DNA of 44,917 nucleotides from an uncultured Alphaproteobacteria bacterium (GTDB lineage Bacteria; Pseudomonadota; Alphaproteobacteria; RF32; CAG-239): positions 1-44,917 of the forward strand of contig CABQIK010000014.1 of the NCBI GenBank assembly GCA_902464275.1. Direction: 5' to 3'. The position numbers and the translations under genes are program-made. Positions 43,048-44,917 of this stretch are shown here, piece by piece. The notes beneath the pieces were generated by a model. The model was not told the DNA's origin. It was given only the letters and a program-made list of their open reading frames with translations, and did not search any database. Numbering within the stretch: the stretch's first letter is position 1; every line of letters starts with the position of its first letter.

Positions 43048-43076
43048 ACTATAACGGCTTATGTTAAAAATTGCAA
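43048..43076 (-). promoter_or_regulatory. Candidate hydA promoter
   Basis: Minus strand TTGCAA (43071-43076) and TATAGT (43048-43053), 17 bases apart. Transcription would begin near 43041, inside the alternative GTG-led reading frame, which supports the ATG at 43004 as the hydA start. Confidence 0.5.
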
Positions 43077-43103
43077 GACCGATTTACGTTTTAGGCAAAA
43101 AGA

Positions 43104-43130
43104 AAACGGCGCCCGAAGAGGACGCCGTTT
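43104..43130. terminator. Bidirectional terminator between the repeat protein and hydA
   Basis: AAACGGCG (43104-43111) pairs with CGCCGTTT (43123-43130) across an 11-base loop. T-rich sequence follows on both strands. On the minus strand it ends the repeat-protein transcript before the hydA promoter. A second hairpin (CCGATAG / CTATCGG, 43144-43164) lies just upstream on that strand. Confidence 0.7.
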
Positions 43131-43270
43131 GTTTTTATTTATGCCGATAGCGCTTGGCTATCGGGAGATTTATTTTTCGTTTCCATAACATGTATGGTTA
43201 AGGTTTTACAAAAAGATATACAAACCTCAATACCAAAACAAAAGGCATTGAGTAAAAAGATTGCGTCAGA

Positions 43271-44917
43271 TTACCTCAGTTGCAAGACAATTTCCCCTTT
43301 GTAGGTTACAGTCAGAGTGCCATCATCGGAAACGGCGAAGGTATAACCATCAACCTTGGTTGAATAGTTACCATTACGCCAGTTCCACATCTTGAGGGTC
43401 GTGAAGCGGATATTACGAGCGCCGGTATTCTGGTCGCGGTAATAGCCGATACGATCCGTCAGGTCTTTGGCAATAGCCGGCGCCCACTTGTTGACAGCAT
43501 AGGAACCCCTATTGCTGTTACTTGTGTAGTAACCGGAATTATACTCTTGGCCGAAGGTGCCTTTTACGAAGTAGCTGCCAAGAATCTCGTTAAGACTAGG
43601 AGCTTTATTCGTTATATCGGTAACGATAGCAGTTGAGCCTTTGTCAGTGCGAAGATTGAAGCACAACTGTGCATATTCTCCTCTTACCTGATCAGCAGGA
43701 ACTGCTGTAACAGCCATGCCGATAATCTTGCCCCACTCATCAGGAATGATGCGTTTGATCGGCTTAACGATAGCTATTTTAGCTGTTGCTGACGCATTAG
43801 CCTGATAGTTACCGCCGGAAATCACGTAGTTGGTATTAATCTTGTTCTGATAATCGTATACCAGATAAGTAACACCATTCTGTGTCGTCTCGGAAGCCTG
43901 TGAGGAAACGCTTGAGCCTGCCTCTGTAAACGTCCAGTTGGCGTAGTCAAATGTGACTGTGTAGTATCCGTCAGGATCTACATATACCGCCTTCTGGTAG
44001 TCATAGAGGTAAACGTTCTGGAACGGGTTCGCACCATTTGTAGCAGTTGAACTGTACCTCATGGAACGTGTTGTTACCGTCCAGTTACCGTCTTTGCTCG
44101 GACTCTCGCTAACCTGAGAGGAACCATTGCTCTTGGTGGTGTAGCTGTTATTAGCAGTATATACCCACTGAAGAGCCGGCTCGCTGAGGTGTCTGGTCAA
44201 GTTTCTGGTGATAGTTTTGGTCTTTTCACCAGATTCTGACCACGTCTCAACTTCCGTAAACGAAGCTCTCTCGGTCGTAGCGTTTATGATCTCACGCTTG
44301 ACATCCCGGTAGCTCTTGGAAATCAGCTTGTCCTCCGGTTTAGGCTTAACGATAGCTATTTTAGCAGCTGCGGAAGCAGATGCCTTATAGTTACCGCCGG
44401 AAATCACGTAGTTGGTATTAATCTTGTTCTGATAATCGTATACCAGATAAGTAACACCATTCTGTGTCGTCTCGGAAGCCTGTGAGGAAACGCTTGAGCC
44501 TGCCTCTGTAAACGTCCAGTTGGCGTAGTCAAATGTGACTGTGTAGTATCCGTCAGGATCTACATATACCGCCTTCTGGTAGTCATAGAGGTAAACGTTC
44601 TGGAACGGGTTCGCACCATTTGTAGCAGTTGAACTGTACCTCATGGAACGTGTTGTTACCGTCCAGTTACCGTCTTTGCTCGGACTCTCGCTAACCTGAG
44701 AGGAACCATTGCTCTTGGTGGTGTAGCTGTTATTAGCAGTATATACCCACTGAAGAGCCGGCTCGCTGAGGTGTCTGGTCAAGTTTCTGGTGATAGTTTT
44801 GGTCTTTTCACCAGATTCTGACCACGTCTCAACTTCCGTAAACGAAGCTCTCTCGGTCGTAGCGTTTATGATCTCACGCTTGACATCCCGGTAGCTCTTG
44901 GAAATCAGCTTGTCCTC
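43271..44917 (-). CDS. Large repeat protein, 5' end outside the window (partial)
   Basis: Open frame from the right edge to TAA-side end 43271, at least 549 residues in view. The internal ATG at 44782 is not the true start because the frame stays open to the edge and lies inside a repeat. Two tandem 194-residue units (each with TERASFTEVETWSESGEKTK, PALQWVYTANNSYTTKSNGS and VYVDPDGYYTVTFDYANW) are followed by a unique C-terminal domain of about 160 residues ending KGEIVLQLR. The composition is rich in Tyr, Thr, Ser and Asn, beta-like, as in surface adhesins or tail fibres. The codon choice (AAG, GAG, CTG, ATC, AAC) differs from its AAA/GAA/TTA-using neighbours, suggesting transfer. The family is not recognised. 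Confidence 0.7.
   Translation of the reverse strand, partial: EDKLISKSYRDVKREIINATTERASFTEVETWSESGEKTKTITRNLTRHLSEPALQWVYTANNSYTTKSNGSSQVSESPSKDGNWTVTTRSMRYSSTATNGANPFQNVYLYDYQKAVYVDPDGYYTVTFDYANWTFTEAGSSVSSQASETTQNGVTYLVYDYQNKINTNYVISGGNYKASASAAAKIAIVKPKPEDKLISKSYRDVKREIINATTERASFTEVETWSESGEKTKTITRNLTRHLSEPALQWVYTANNSYTTKSNGSSQVSESPSKDGNWTVTTRSMRYSSTATNGANPFQNVYLYDYQKAVYVDPDGYYTVTFDYANWTFTEAGSSVSSQASETTQNGVTYLVYDYQNKINTNYVISGGNYQANASATAKIAIVKPIKRIIPDEWGKIIGMAVTAVPADQVRGEYAQLCFNLRTDKGSTAIVTDITNKAPSLNEILGSYFVKGTFGQEYNSGYYTSNSNRGSYAVNKWAPAIAKDLTDRIGYYRDQNTGARNIRFTTLKMWNWRNGNYSTKVDGYTFAVSDDGTLTVTYKGEIVLQLR
43761..44342 (-). repeat. 582-bp tandem repeat unit 1
   Basis: Encodes 194 residues of the large repeat protein. 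Nearly identical in DNA to 44343-44917. The visible differences are clustered at its left end, around 43784-43812, coding for the short Ala-rich linker (NYQANASATAK versus NYKASASAAAK). Confidence 0.9.
44343..44917 (-). repeat. 582-bp tandem repeat unit 2 (cut by the window edge)
   Basis: 575 of 582 bases are visible. The near-identity with unit 1 over long stretches indicates recent duplication or gene conversion, and more units may follow outside the window. Confidence 0.9.

Noticed and set aside
43005..43049. GTG at 43049 as the hydA start, giving 501 residues
   Set aside because: It overlaps the -10 box of the likely promoter and lacks a ribosome binding site; the ATG at 43004 has GGAAAGG upstream and matches where family members begin.
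1..44917. CRISPR arrays, insertion sequences, rRNA genes and a replication origin
   Set aside because: No regular short repeat-spacer pattern, transposase reading frame, rRNA sequence or DnaA-box cluster was seen on reading.

Overview
The window looks like a chromosomal segment of an AT-leaning, anaerobic or fermentative alphaproteobacterium, probably host-associated (for example one of the uncultured gut Rhodospirillales-like lineages; this placement is inference). The evidence is a familiar alphaproteobacterial gene order (rlpA, dac, tmk, holB, tatD, MBL hydrolase; hfq next to hflX; nrdR next to nusB) together with anaerobe markers: an [FeFe] hydrogenase, its HydF maturase and a desulfoferrodoxin. 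Most of the window is tightly packed housekeeping sequence. No IS element, transposase, prophage structural module or CRISPR array was seen, and no gene-free stretch exceeds 300 bases.

Layout. 1-1367 (+) holds unrecognised accessory genes: a gene tail, then two reading frames in one frame separated by a single TAA. 1455-7588 carries argS, a small lipoprotein, a UPF0149-like protein, a nitroreductase, RNase HI, a Schlafen/AlbA_2-type protein and an M16 peptidase. 7678-11043 (+) is a compact run elbB, tatD-like, tcdA, then a HydF paralog that has lost every Fe-S cluster ligand. It is followed at 11136-12356 by a canonical HydF. 12495-14182 contains a free-standing unknown 398-residue protein and desulfoferrodoxin. 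14282-14628 is a tRNA-Ser(GCT) whose 3' end and terminator are duplicated. SemiSWEET and GNAT genes follow.

15764-20360 (-) is an operon of a large membrane protein, YejE and YejF, with no YejA or YejB. After rpsD, 21278-24312 (-) holds a leftward cluster of a PnuC-type transporter, a nucleoside-deoxyribosyltransferase-like enzyme, a radical SAM enzyme and an outer-membrane porin. This looks like an import-and-salvage pathway for a nucleoside-like compound and is the best candidate here for an undescribed system. 24478-26199 (+) is a TPR-methyltransferase fusion.

26215-43004 (-) is one long leftward block: hydA, murF, nrdR, nusB, def, hfq, hflX, mltB, rlpA, dac, tmk, holB, tatD, MBL hydrolase, DHH phosphoesterase, dnaJ, lolC/E and lolD. 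The window ends inside a large repeat protein (43271 to the right edge, -) with two near-identical 582-bp units and codon use unlike its neighbours.

The functional threads are hydrogen metabolism (hydA near the right end, two hydF-type genes about 30 kb away, hydE and hydG not in the window), oxygen defence (desulfoferrodoxin), envelope building and lipoprotein sorting, and the possible nucleoside salvage cluster.
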